This document shows, one piece after another, positions 1-8,443 of a stretch of DNA of 64,000 nt. Below the pieces are notes generated by a model. It made no database searches. It saw only the letters and a list, made by a program, of their open reading frames with translations, and was not told the origin of the DNA. This DNA is from Alteromonas sp047556435. GTDB lineage: Bacteria; Pseudomonadota; Gammaproteobacteria; Enterobacterales; Alteromonadaceae. Made by a program: the position numbers and the translations under genes. Positions within the stretch are counted from its first letter, which is position 1, and the number at the start of each line of letters is the position of its first letter. The stretch is from assembly GCF_047556435.1 (NCBI RefSeq), contig NZ_CP180210.1, forward strand, positions 2,294,001 through 2,358,000. Reading direction: 5' to 3'.

Positions 1-1
1 T

Positions 2-268
2 CAGCAACAACGTGTTGCTATCGCCCGTGCTCTGGCAGGAGAACCGCGTTTCCTGTTGGCAGATGAACCCACCGGGAACCTGGACAGCCAGATGGCAAAA
101 TCGGTCATGACGCTGCTAAAAGAAATTAATTTACAGGGTACCACCATCATTATGGTGACTCACGATCCTGAACTGGCCAGGCAGACCTCACGAAATGTGT
201 TCGTGAAAGACGGAAAAATCTGTGATGCCGCAGAGGTTCACACCATGCCACTGGCATCTAATCAATAG
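2..268 (+). CDS. ABC transporter ATP-binding protein, 3' part (LolD/MacB type)
   Basis: This is the last 88 residues of an ABC ATPase whose start lies left of the window. The reading frame opens inside the end of the signature motif (QQQRVAIARAL), then shows the Walker B segment FLLADEPTGNLD with the LolD/MacB-type PTGNLD sequence, and the switch histidine in MVTHD. It lies 11 bp upstream of the first of two FtsX/MacB-like permeases in the same direction, so the three genes very probably form one export operon. In this family the ATPase drives a permease pair that moves lipids, lipoproteins or peptides out of the inner membrane rather than importing. The substrate cannot be told from the sequence. 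Confidence 0.93.
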   Translation, partial: QQQRVAIARALAGEPRFLLADEPTGNLDSQMAKSVMTLLKEINLQGTTIIMVTHDPELARQTSRNVFVKDGKICDAAEVHTMPLASNQ

Positions 269-279
269 GAATTCTGACC

Positions 280-1593
280 ATGTTCTCCTATTACCTGAAA
301 TTATCGCTTAAAAGTATCCGCAAAAATCCTTACCTTAGCGGTCTGATGATGATTGCGATTGCACTGGGGATTGGCGCCAGTATGACAACAATTACGGTTA
401 ACTACCTGATGTCATCCAATCCGATCCCGCACAAAAGCGAACAGCTTTATTATGTGCAACTGGATAGCTGGAGCCCCCATTTTCCAGCAGAAGAGCCTAA
501 CGAGCCGCCTGATCAGATGACCTGGCGTGATGCCAACAACCTCATGGACGCCCAACAGGCATATCGACAGACGGCCATGGCAAGCTCAGGCGCTGTCATC
601 GAACCGCCTGACCGTGATAACAAACCGTTTATGGCATCGCTGCGACTGAACTTTTCCGACTTTTTCCCTATGTTTGATGCGCCATTTTTATACGGCCGGG
701 CGTGGGAATACGCCGATGATAAGGCAGGCAACTATGTCGCCGTCATCAGTAAAGAAATAAACGATCGCGTGTTTGGCGGTGAGAACTCAGTGGGACGCCC
801 AATTACCATTGCCGGTCAGCAGTTTACTGTCACCGGCGTGCTGGACGACTGGGTGCTGGTTCCCCGCTTTTATGATGTGACCACTGGTGCGTTTAAAGGA
901 ACCGAGGATGTTTATATTCCTTTCGCGATGAAAGAACTTATGCAGCTTCCTAACGGTGGCAATACCAATTGCTGGAAATCACCTGAAGGAGAAGGCTTTG
1001 AGGCGTTTCTGCAGTCTGAATGCGTAAATTACCAGATGTGGGTAGAGTTACCTACTCAGGCTGATAAAAACGCTTACATGGCATTTCTTAACGCGTATGT
1101 CGAAGAGCAAAAAGCATTGGGCCGCTTTCCACGACCGCTTAACAACCGGTTGTCAGATGTGATGACCTGGATGGAAAACCAGGAAGTCGTGGCCGATGAC
1201 GCGCAAATGATGATGTGGATGGCTTTTCTGTTTCTACTGGTTTGCTTGTTAAACACTATTGGATTGCTGCTATCAAAATTTGCCACCAGAACGGGTGACA
1301 TTTCTCTTCGTCGAGCCATCGGCGCCACGCGCTCTGCCATTTTCTCTCAGTACATCATCGAATCAGCACTCATCGGTGTTATTGGAGGCTTGCTGGGACT
1401 TGGTCTGGCGCTGCTGGGGCTGCAGGGCATTAAACAGCTCTATGGCAGCTTTGTCAGTGATCTTGTTGAGCTTGACCTGACCATGGTCATGCTGGCAATT
1501 GCGCTGTCGATAGTCGCGTCGATTCTCGCCGGCTGCTATCCGGCATGGCGTGCTTGCAGTGTTCCGCCTGCCAGCAACCTGAAAACACAATAA
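280..1593 (+). CDS. MacB/FtsX-like ABC transporter permease 1
   Basis: A 437-residue inner-membrane permease with the MacB_PCD-FtsX layout. One transmembrane helix lies at about residues 19-41, followed by a large periplasmic domain to about 305. Three C-terminal helices follow (about 308-330, 355-380 and 400-425). The cytoplasmic loop has the typical ISLRRAIGATRSAI coupling segment that contacts the ATPase. The start is the ATG preceded by AGGAA at good spacing. Unlike MacB it carries no fused ATPase; that function is supplied by the gene just upstream. It is followed 11 bp later by a second, different permease, so the pore is probably a heterodimer. The substrate is unknown. Confidence 0.9.
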   Translation: MFSYYLKLSLKSIRKNPYLSGLMMIAIALGIGASMTTITVNYLMSSNPIPHKSEQLYYVQLDSWSPHFPAEEPNEPPDQMTWRDANNLMDAQQAYRQTAMASSGAVIEPPDRDNKPFMASLRLNFSDFFPMFDAPFLYGRAWEYADDKAGNYVAVISKEINDRVFGGENSVGRPITIAGQQFTVTGVLDDWVLVPRFYDVTTGAFKGTEDVYIPFAMKELMQLPNGGNTNCWKSPEGEGFEAFLQSECVNYQMWVELPTQADKNAYMAFLNAYVEEQKALGRFPRPLNNRLSDVMTWMENQEVVADDAQMMMWMAFLFLLVCLLNTIGLLLSKFATRTGDISLRRAIGATRSAIFSQYIIESALIGVIGGLLGLGLALLGLQGIKQLYGSFVSDLVELDLTMVMLAIALSIVASILAGCYPAWRACSVPPASNLKTQ

Positions 1594-1604
1594 GGATTAT
1601 AATT

Positions 1605-2828
1605 ATGAGTCGCTGGGAACTAGGCCCGATTCTGCGGGCCATGACAAGAAACAAGGTCGGCGCAATTCTTATTGCGCTGCAAATCGCAGTCACGATGACG
1701 ATTATTGTAAACGCGGCCTACATTATTGTTGAACGCCACAATATGATGCAACGTGACAGTGGGTTAGATGAACCAAACAGTTTTTATCTCACTTCGACGG
1801 GCTTTGGCGCTGATTTTAAACCGAAGCGCGTGATCACCGAAGACCTGGACTTGATCAGAAGGACGCCTGGGGTTATTGATGCCATTCAGATTAATGCGAT
1901 CCCGATATCCGGTGGCGGTTGGTCAATGAGTCTCACAACAGAAACCGGAGACGACGCAGATGATGTCAATACCGCAAATTACATGACCGATGAGCACGGA
2001 AGTAACGCGCTCGATTTCGACATTATCGCAGGTAGTGATTTTGTCGCCAGCGATGTTCGCTGGCGTGAGCGAAACCAGACTGACTGGCCCGACAAAGCGT
2101 TAGTTACCAAAGCTCTGGCTGAAAGCCTCTTTCCTGAAAGCCCGTGGCAGGAATCGGTAGGTAAAACGGTATACATAGCAGAAGATGAGCCCGTCATAAT
2201 CACCGGAATCATTGATAAATTGCAGGCCCCCTGGATTGGCTGGAATAATTTAGAACACGCCATGATCACCCCTGAATATCTGGTCAGTGAATCAACCCGC
2301 TATTTCATTCGAACCGAGCCAGGTCAGCGCGACCGACTAATGGCAGAGCTGGAATCTACGCTGGCAGATAAATATCCAAACCGGATTATCAGAGATGTCA
2401 CCACGCTTACCGACACCAGAGAGCGCAGTTACCGCCAGCATAGTGCGATGATTACTATTCTGACAACGGTAGTGTTTTTACTGACACTGGTAACGGCGGT
2501 TGGCATAGTGGGTCTGACCAGCTTCAATGTAAACCGTCGTAAAAAACAAATTGGCACTCGCAGAGCGCTTGGGGCAACGCAAGGCGCGATAATTCGCTAT
2601 TTTATGCTGGAGAACATGCTGATTAGCGCAGGCGGACTGATGCTGGGTGTAGTGCTAACCATCGCCCTGAATATGGCACTCATAGAGTGGTTTTCTATTA
2701 CTGCACTGGACTGGTTTTACATTCCCATAGGAATTGTAGTGTTGTGGGTTGTGGGTCAGCTGGCAGTTTTGGGGCCTGCGCTACGGGCATCCCGTGTACC
2801 GCCGGCAATTGCGACACGCACTGTCTGA
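1605..2828 (+). CDS. MacB/FtsX-like ABC transporter permease 2
   Basis: A 407-residue permease with the same layout as its upstream neighbour: one N-terminal helix (about 17-38), a periplasmic domain, and three C-terminal helices. The coupling loop reads KKQIGTRRALGATQGAI. It clearly belongs to the same family but has diverged strongly from permease 1. The start at 1605 is preferred over an in-frame upstream codon at 1545, because the latter would overlap permease 1 and the former has an AGGA ribosome site (1593-1596). A GC-rich hairpin follows the stop, so this is probably the last gene of the export operon. Confidence 0.9.
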   Translation: MSRWELGPILRAMTRNKVGAILIALQIAVTMTIIVNAAYIIVERHNMMQRDSGLDEPNSFYLTSTGFGADFKPKRVITEDLDLIRRTPGVIDAIQINAIPISGGGWSMSLTTETGDDADDVNTANYMTDEHGSNALDFDIIAGSDFVASDVRWRERNQTDWPDKALVTKALAESLFPESPWQESVGKTVYIAEDEPVIITGIIDKLQAPWIGWNNLEHAMITPEYLVSESTRYFIRTEPGQRDRLMAELESTLADKYPNRIIRDVTTLTDTRERSYRQHSAMITILTTVVFLLTLVTAVGIVGLTSFNVNRRKKQIGTRRALGATQGAIIRYFMLENMLISAGGLMLGVVLTIALNMALIEWFSITALDWFYIPIGIVVLWVVGQLAVLGPALRASRVPPAIATRTV

Positions 2829-2845
2829 GCGATAAACAGCTACGC

Positions 2846-2877
2846 GCCCCCGGATGCAAGACACAGCCGGGGGCTTT
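2846..2877 (+). terminator. Probable terminator of the ABC export operon
   Basis: An 8-bp GC stem (GCCCCCGG at 2846-2853 with CCGGGGGC at 2867-2874) closes a 13-nt loop and is followed by only three T residues. It sits 17 bp after the permease stop. The stem is strong but the T tract is short, so termination may be partial. Confidence 0.5.
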
Positions 2878-2905
2878 CCCATTCAACCGATAATCGCCAC
2901 TTTAC

Positions 2906-3628
2906 CTACCTATCTGCGTCAATAACAAAACTTTCACCGACCTGATTGTGGGTGGAAGGCTTATCGATTGGCTTGACAACAAAACTATGACGAAGTTTGG
3001 GTTCAAGCAACGATAGTAAAGCATCGGTATTTGTTAAAGAATCATCCAGCCACTTATCGATACTCCCGTCCCTGAAGGAGAGCATCAGCGGACTGGCTTT
3101 TCGGTGAATTGCTTCCAGTTTTGGGTGCGGCGGAACTGTCACCACAGAGCAGGAAATCTCATAAAACACACAACCGTCAGGTCGAGTTCCTTTCCACCAT
3201 CGATAAAGTCCGCCCATCGCCAATGGGTTGGCATCGTCAGCGGCAATCAGATCGTGGTATTTGGCATCGCTGCCGCTGCCCAGTGTTTCACCAAAGCCAG
3301 TAGCTGGAATGATGCAGCGTTGCTGTCGAAAAGCCTGATAGCCCGCGCTGCCTCTTTTAGTTAGTTTATCGTATCGCGTGTTAAACGATGTATATTTGGA
3401 AGGCTTAAATATACTACCTTGCGACCCCTTCTGACTGTCGAGCAACAACCACCAGATTGCGTTATGTATTTGTGCCATACCATCACGTTTTAACACCACA
3501 GATACACGATCCGTGGCTCTGATAAACCGTCTATGTATCATCCCCTCTTCCGGCCACAGACTGATATCCAGCTGCTCGCACAGCGCTCTTACGCCTGAAG
3601 AATCGGTTACATTTAGCCTGCCACACAT
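2906..3628 (-). CDS. SRAP-domain abasic-site protein (YedK/HMCES family)
   Basis: A 240-residue SRAP protein. Known family members sense abasic sites in single-stranded DNA and form a covalent thiazolidine link through Cys2. The start at 3628 is chosen because it exposes that cysteine (MCGRLNV) and has a GGGAG-like ribosome site; an upstream in-frame start would bury it. Matching positions are N83 (NTRYD, usually NARSE), E114 (IIPATGFGE, usually PADGFYEW) and H175 (HRKASP, usually HxRMP). The catalytic Cys, Asn, Glu and His are thus kept, while the surrounding motifs are unusually diverged. No SOS box was identified upstream. It is divergent from the diguanylate cyclase gene. Confidence 0.9.
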   Translation of the reverse strand: MCGRLNVTDSSGVRALCEQLDISLWPEEGMIHRRFIRATDRVSVVLKRDGMAQIHNAIWWLLLDSQKGSQGSIFKPSKYTSFNTRYDKLTKRGSAGYQAFRQQRCIIPATGFGETLGSGSDAKYHDLIAADDANPLAMGGLYRWWKGTRPDGCVFYEISCSVVTVPPHPKLEAIHRKASPLMLSFRDGSIDKWLDDSLTNTDALLSLLEPKLRHSFVVKPIDKPSTHNQVGESFVIDADR

Positions 3629-3704
3629 CGACTTTCTCCCTGACCTAGCATCCAGTGAAACCTGACTGCATCGGATCGAAACCGGTATTAAAACCACTGT
3701 CACT

Positions 3705-3726
3705 TATTACATAATATTAAGTAATA
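3705..3726. promoter_or_regulatory. Palindrome in the divergent SRAP / diguanylate cyclase intergenic region
   Basis: The arms TATTAC (3705-3710) and GTAATA (3721-3726) flank a 10-nt centre that itself contains AATATT. The site lies between two divergent genes, where an operator would be expected. The AT-rich context makes chance symmetry possible, and no known regulator motif was matched. Confidence 0.3.
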
Positions 3727-3814
3727 GTTAATGAATTTCACATCATTACATGGCAAGGTGAAAGCAAGAGAGAGGTGATCGCCCCCAAATCTAGCGTAAT
3801 GTCAGGGATATTTT

Positions 3815-5011
3815 GTGAGCTCATCTGAGGTAGAACTGGTAACCATCATCGCCTTCATTGCGGGCCTGGCAGCCTGTACGTGGGCGCTGATGGCGCATCC
3901 GTTACAGCTGTATCGCAGTGCCAGTCTGCGGTTCTCGGTAACCAACATTTTACTGGTTATTGCGCTGCTGCTCAGTTCATGGAGAGCAGATTCTACTTCT
4001 GTCAGTTTATGGCTTCTCACCGATATGGCTTTTCTGGCGGCCCTGATCACCTACAAGTTCGCGATCGCTCAGTTATTCAAAACCAGTTATCAACCCAGAC
4101 TCACTGCTGCAGCAATGATTATTGCGTTAATCACATTGCTGGCTAGCTTTTTTGTAAATGCTGACGCGCTTTACTTCAGCGCAATTATTTATGCTCTGGC
4201 GGCCGTATCTCTATTCAGTACAGCCAAAATAAAGTACGAGGCGTTGTTTGAGGAATTCTCGCCTGTCATTGCCCGGCTCTTCTGCATTCCGGATACCGTG
4301 CTTTCTGGTTTGCTATACGTGAAAGTGCTGTCATTTACTTTTATCCCGCATGTCGTCGCTGATTACTTGTTTACCGAACAATACAGCAGCGAGCCGTTTC
4401 TCTGGGCGTACTTGTGCCTGGTGCTGCTTCTCAATATTACGGCAATGGCCACCACGATCACTCGCTTGATTCTGAAAATGAAGTTTTTGGCGCACCGGGA
4501 CCAACTTACCGGACTACTTAACCGTCGAGCAATGCAATTGACGATCAATGATTTATGGGCAGCACATATCAAAGAGCAAAAGGAGTTTTGTGTGCTGATG
4601 GTCGACATTGATTATTTTAAAAACGTGAATGACAAGTATGGTCATCACACAGGAGATATCGCGATCAGACACATCGCGACACAACTGTGTGAAAGCACTC
4701 GGGAAACCGATGCCTGTGGCCGCTTTGGTGGAGAGGAATTTCTCATCGCGCTTCCCGACACCGGCCTTGATGAGGGCAGACGCGTCGCAGAGAAACTCCT
4801 CACGGCCTGCTCGCAAGTTCCCTGGAGCGAAGGAAAAGAGCAACTTACCGTTAGTGTCGGTGCCGCCGCTGCTTGCCAGGCTGCCTCTTGCGATAAACTG
4901 GTTACCCTTGCCGACCGGGCACTTTACCGGGCGAAATCATCAGGGCGAAACTGTGCAATAGCCTACGGTGAGCACATTGATTATTCACTGGCATCTTCGT
5001 CCTCTAGCTGA
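3815..5011 (+). CDS. Membrane-bound diguanylate cyclase (GGDEF)
   Basis: A 398-residue enzyme expected to make cyclic di-GMP from two GTP. The N-terminal half has six or seven hydrophobic segments between residues 7 and 215. The GGDEF domain (about 225-385) carries the active-site loop GGEEF at 305-309. The inhibitory I-site RETD (296-299) lies exactly five residues upstream of it, so product inhibition is expected. The start is a GTG with CAGGGA upstream. The membrane part matches no sensor I can name. Its 3' end overlaps the convergent rmuC gene by 31 bp. A PilZ-type effector gene is present at 30281-30961. Confidence 0.93.
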   Translation: MSSSEVELVTIIAFIAGLAACTWALMAHPLQLYRSASLRFSVTNILLVIALLLSSWRADSTSVSLWLLTDMAFLAALITYKFAIAQLFKTSYQPRLTAAAMIIALITLLASFFVNADALYFSAIIYALAAVSLFSTAKIKYEALFEEFSPVIARLFCIPDTVLSGLLYVKVLSFTFIPHVVADYLFTEQYSSEPFLWAYLCLVLLLNITAMATTITRLILKMKFLAHRDQLTGLLNRRAMQLTINDLWAAHIKEQKEFCVLMVDIDYFKNVNDKYGHHTGDIAIRHIATQLCESTRETDACGRFGGEEFLIALPDTGLDEGRRVAEKLLTACSQVPWSEGKEQLTVSVGAAAACQAASCDKLVTLADRALYRAKSSGRNCAIAYGEHIDYSLASSSSS

Positions 5012-6450
5012 CCGGCAACGGAATCAGGCAGTGATTTGCTTGGTTGCACGCCAAGCGTTCTGAACTGCTCAATCTGACGAACGAGATTTCCTCTCCCCTG
5101 ACTGAGTTTGTTGAATGCCCCTTCATAGTGCTTTTGCGTGGTGTCCAGCGACTTACCGATTTTTTCCATGTCGCCAACAAAACCACTGAATTTATCGTAC
5201 AGCTTGGCAGCATGTTGCGCGATTTTCTGAGCGTTCTGATTCTGATATTCGTACTGCCAGATATTGTTAATTGTTCGAAGCGCAACCAAAAGATTAGTCG
5301 GGCTAACCAGCATAATATTGTGATTCAGTGCCAGCGTTACCAGGTCAGGATCTTCCTCTATCGCCAGCAGAAATGCCGGCTCTACCGGAATGAACATCAG
5401 GACATAATCCAGTGTTCTGAGACCTTTCAGTTCCTGATAGTCTTTAGCGCCCAGCCCTTTTATGTGACCTCGCAGTGACGCTACATGCTCTTTCAGATGT
5501 TGTCTTCGCTGATCGTCATCATCTGTATTAAAAAAACGTTCATAAGCGGCCAGGCTTACTTTACTGTCGATAATCACGTCTTTGTCATTAGGAAGATGAA
5601 CAACGATATCCGGCTGCTGCAACTTGCCTTCATCGGAGCGCAGCGATACCTGTGAGTCAAATTCGTGCCCTTCACGCAAACCAGACTCTTTCAATATCCG
5701 CTCAAGAACCACTTCTCCCCAATTGCCCTGCTTCTTATTATCGCCTTTCAGGGCCATGGTAAGTGCATTCGCTTCCTCAGTGATCCGTTGATTCAGCTCT
5801 TTAAGTCCCAGGATCTCTGTTTTAAGGGATGCTCGTTCCTGACCCTCTTTCACATACTGATCGCTAATTTGTCGTTTAAAGGTCTCTATCTGTTCTTTCA
5901 GCGGAGTAAGTATCGATTCCAGGCCGGTTTTACTCTGTTTTGAGAAGTTTTCACTTTTGGTCTCGAAGATTTTGTTGGCCAGGTTTTCGAACTGGGTTTG
6001 CAGTCGCTGCTCGGCGGCTTCCATTAACGCCAGCTTTTCGTCATGTGACTTCTGTACTTCCGCCATACTTGCAGACTGCGCATCATAGCGAGCACGCAAA
6101 TCAGAAAAAGAGGACTGTAAGGCTTTATACTCGTCCAACTGGACTCGATAGTCCTGCTGTAATTCCCGTAGCTGATTCGCTTTTTGCGTCAGTTCGCCCA
6201 ACTGGTTTTGCATTGTCATCAGTTCGCGATGTTGTTGAGAGATTTCTTCGCTCTTTAATGCTAACTGACTTTCCTGCGTATCATTGCGCGCAACCATGCG
6301 TCCGAGTTCTTCAGTAGTTTCCGCCAGTTCAGCTTCCAGCGCCTGATGCTTCTTCTTCATTGACGATGAAACCGCAATGTAACTGGCAATCGCGCCCACA
6401 GCCAGACCCGCAACTGCGATGGCTATCTGAATCTCATCAAACTGCAGCAT
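4981..6450 (-). CDS. rmuC: DNA recombination protein RmuC
   Basis: A 489-residue RmuC homologue (475 in E. coli). A single membrane anchor at about residues 7-27 is followed by a long coiled coil to about 165. The RmuC core then begins, with the segments QGNWGEVVLERILKESGL, VIIDSKVSL and LMFIPVEPAF. RmuC limits inversions and rearrangements at short inverted repeats, and its core resembles a restriction-endonuclease fold. The gene is convergent with, and overlaps by 31 bp, the diguanylate cyclase gene. No operon partner is visible. Confidence 0.95.
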   Translation of the reverse strand: MLQFDEIQIAIAVAGLAVGAIASYIAVSSSMKKKHQALEAELAETTEELGRMVARNDTQESQLALKSEEISQQHRELMTMQNQLGELTQKANQLRELQQDYRVQLDEYKALQSSFSDLRARYDAQSASMAEVQKSHDEKLALMEAAEQRLQTQFENLANKIFETKSENFSKQSKTGLESILTPLKEQIETFKRQISDQYVKEGQERASLKTEILGLKELNQRITEEANALTMALKGDNKKQGNWGEVVLERILKESGLREGHEFDSQVSLRSDEGKLQQPDIVVHLPNDKDVIIDSKVSLAAYERFFNTDDDDQRRQHLKEHVASLRGHIKGLGAKDYQELKGLRTLDYVLMFIPVEPAFLLAIEEDPDLVTLALNHNIMLVSPTNLLVALRTINNIWQYEYQNQNAQKIAQHAAKLYDKFSGFVGDMEKIGKSLDTTQKHYEGAFNKLSQGRGNLVRQIEQFRTLGVQPSKSLPDSVAGQLEDEDASE

Positions 6451-6565
6451 GTTTTACAATTGTCCTTTTATTCATTTGTTTAGGCGTTAATGCGGTAGCA
6501 TAACGCTGAAAGCCGCGAAACGGTAAGAGTAACGGTTATTATTCTGGCAAATACACCTGCTTAAA

Positions 6566-6598
6566 AAATAAAAAAACGGGTACTCACAGGTACCCGTT
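6566..6598 (-). terminator. Intrinsic terminator of the fumarase gene
   Basis: A 9-bp stem (6575-6583 with 6590-6598, core CGGGTAC/GTACCCG) closes a 6-nt loop. On the minus strand it is followed by a long T-rich run (complement of 6562-6576). It begins 20 bp past the fumarase stop, which is a classical position. Confidence 0.85.
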
Positions 6599-6618
6599 CA
6601 GGTGAACCGGATGGAAAT

Positions 6619-8148
6619 TTACTTAGATAGTTCGCTATCCAGTTCGGCAATTTTTGCCTTCCAGACCGCAGGGCCGGTTTCGTGCGCATTCGCCCCGGAG
6701 CTGTCGACTGCAACCGTCACAGGCATGTCTTCCACTTCAAACTCGTAAATGGCTTCCATACCCAGATCTTCAAATGCCACTACCCGCGCTTTTTTGATGG
6801 CTTTGGATACCAGATATGCGGCACCACCGACTGCCATCAGGTAGACCGACTGATGTTTTGCAATAGATTTCACCGTTGCCGGGCCACGTTCCGCTTTACC
6901 AATCATGCCTATGAGACCGGTTTTTTCCAGCATCATATCGGTAAACTTATCCATGCGAGTGGCGGTAGTCGGGCCAGCAGGTCCCACAACTTCATCACCC
7001 ACAGCATCTACTGGTCCAACGTAATAGATAAAGCGATTGGTCAAATCCACACCGTCTGGCAGTCCTTCACCGTTTTCCATCATGGTTTGAATACGCTTGT
7101 GCGCTGCATCGCGCCCGGTAAGCATTTTACCCGAAAGCAATACGGTTTCGCCGACCTTCCACTCCTGGATGTCTTCTTTAGTAACATTATCAAGGTTTAC
7201 ACGGCGTGTGCTCTCACCCACTTCCCACGTCACTTCCGGCCACTCCTCCAGCTTGGGTGCTTTTAACTCAGCCGGGCCTGAACCGTCGAGGAAAAAGTGC
7301 GCATGTCGGGTTGCCGCACAGTTAGGGATCATTGCCACTGGCTTAGATGCCGCATGCGTCGGCATGGATTTAATTTTTACGTCAACCACCGTGGTCAGGC
7401 CACCTAAGCCCTGAGCGCCAATGCCAAGCTTGTTCACGCGATCGAATATTTCCAGACGCAGCTTTTCATCGGTAGTTTCGGCGCCACGATCCATCAACTC
7501 CTGAATATCAACCGGATCCATCAAAGACTCTTTTGCAAGCACAGCGGCTTTTTCAGCAGTACCACCGATGCCTATTCCAAGCATCCCCGGTGGACACCAG
7601 CCTGCGCCCATTGTAGGTAAGGTTTTCACTACCCATTCTGCAATGTCATCGCTGGGATTGAGCATCACCATTTTTGATTTATTTTCAGAGCCACCGCCTT
7701 TGGCTGCAATCATCACTTCAATTTTGTCACCGGCAACCATGTCCAGATGCACGACAGCAGGCGTATTATCTTTGGTGTTAGTGCGCGCACCGGCAGGATC
7801 GGCAACGATAGAAGCGCGCAGCGGGTTATCACTGTTGGTGTAGGCACGACGTGTACCTTCATCCACCATTTCCTGCACCGTCATATCAGTTTTATCCCAA
7901 CTCACGCCCATACCGACTTTAACGAAACACGTCACAATGCCCGTGTCCTGACACAACGGTCGCTTGCCCTCAGCAGACATACGGGAATTGATAAGAATTT
8001 GTGCCATGGCATCTTTCGCAGCCTGGCTCTGTTCTTTCTCGTAGGCCTTTTCTACGGCTTTTACGTAATCTAAAGGGTGATAGTAAGAAATAAACTGCAG
8101 GGCATCTTCTATACTGTCAATGAAGTCCTGTTGACGGATAACGGTCAT
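6619..8148 (-). CDS. fumA: Class I (iron-sulfur) fumarate hydratase
   Basis: A 509-residue class I fumarase interconverting fumarate and malate in the TCA cycle. The three cysteines expected to hold the [4Fe-4S] cluster are visible: C66 (LCQDTG), C185 (WCPPG) and C277 (NCAATRH). The N-terminal alpha domain and the C-terminal beta domain (GPTTATRMDKF, GKAERGP) are both present and fused. The length and the opening segment (DALQFISYYHP) fit the Pseudomonas/Vibrio type of about 505 residues, rather than the 548-residue E. coli FumA. An AAGAGGA ribosome site precedes the ATG, and a strong terminator follows. It is divergent from pabB. Confidence 0.95.
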   Translation of the reverse strand: MTVIRQQDFIDSIEDALQFISYYHPLDYVKAVEKAYEKEQSQAAKDAMAQILINSRMSAEGKRPLCQDTGIVTCFVKVGMGVSWDKTDMTVQEMVDEGTRRAYTNSDNPLRASIVADPAGARTNTKDNTPAVVHLDMVAGDKIEVMIAAKGGGSENKSKMVMLNPSDDIAEWVVKTLPTMGAGWCPPGMLGIGIGGTAEKAAVLAKESLMDPVDIQELMDRGAETTDEKLRLEIFDRVNKLGIGAQGLGGLTTVVDVKIKSMPTHAASKPVAMIPNCAATRHAHFFLDGSGPAELKAPKLEEWPEVTWEVGESTRRVNLDNVTKEDIQEWKVGETVLLSGKMLTGRDAAHKRIQTMMENGEGLPDGVDLTNRFIYYVGPVDAVGDEVVGPAGPTTATRMDKFTDMMLEKTGLIGMIGKAERGPATVKSIAKHQSVYLMAVGGAAYLVSKAIKKARVVAFEDLGMEAIYEFEVEDMPVTVAVDSSGANAHETGPAVWKAKIAELDSELSK

Positions 8149-8443
8149 AGCATCCTCTTTTAATAGGCTTATCGTGGTCTTGGCTGAGTGTATCGCTCTT
8201 TACCGTGAATTGGTGTTCATTTTCCGTGGTATGACACTGTGCGACACGCATTGTCTTTACTGCCCCATTGAAAAGGCAACAACGCTGCAAAACGCACAGC
8301 AAAGGTCGACACACCCAGGATAAAAAAGCGTATACTAGCGCAACTGAACGATACGCACCAAGGAAATCCGATAAGACTTTGGTGGCGCACATAAAGTCAC
8401 GGCCCGGGCCTGTTGCCCTGAAAAGAGTATTTGTTGTAACGTC

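Noticed and set aside
5044..6317. Several plus-strand open frames opposite rmuC
   Set aside because: All are within the recognised rmuC coding region on the other strand and show no family features.
6682..7266. A 194-codon open frame antisense to the fumarase gene
   Set aside because: It lies wholly opposite a well-supported conserved gene, has no ribosome site and its translation shows no protein-like pattern; it is a mirror of codon bias.
8149..8443. A firm sigma-70 promoter for pabB (TATACT near 8330)
   Set aside because: The -10-like hexamer has only a poor -35 match at 19-bp spacing, so it was not listed as a feature.
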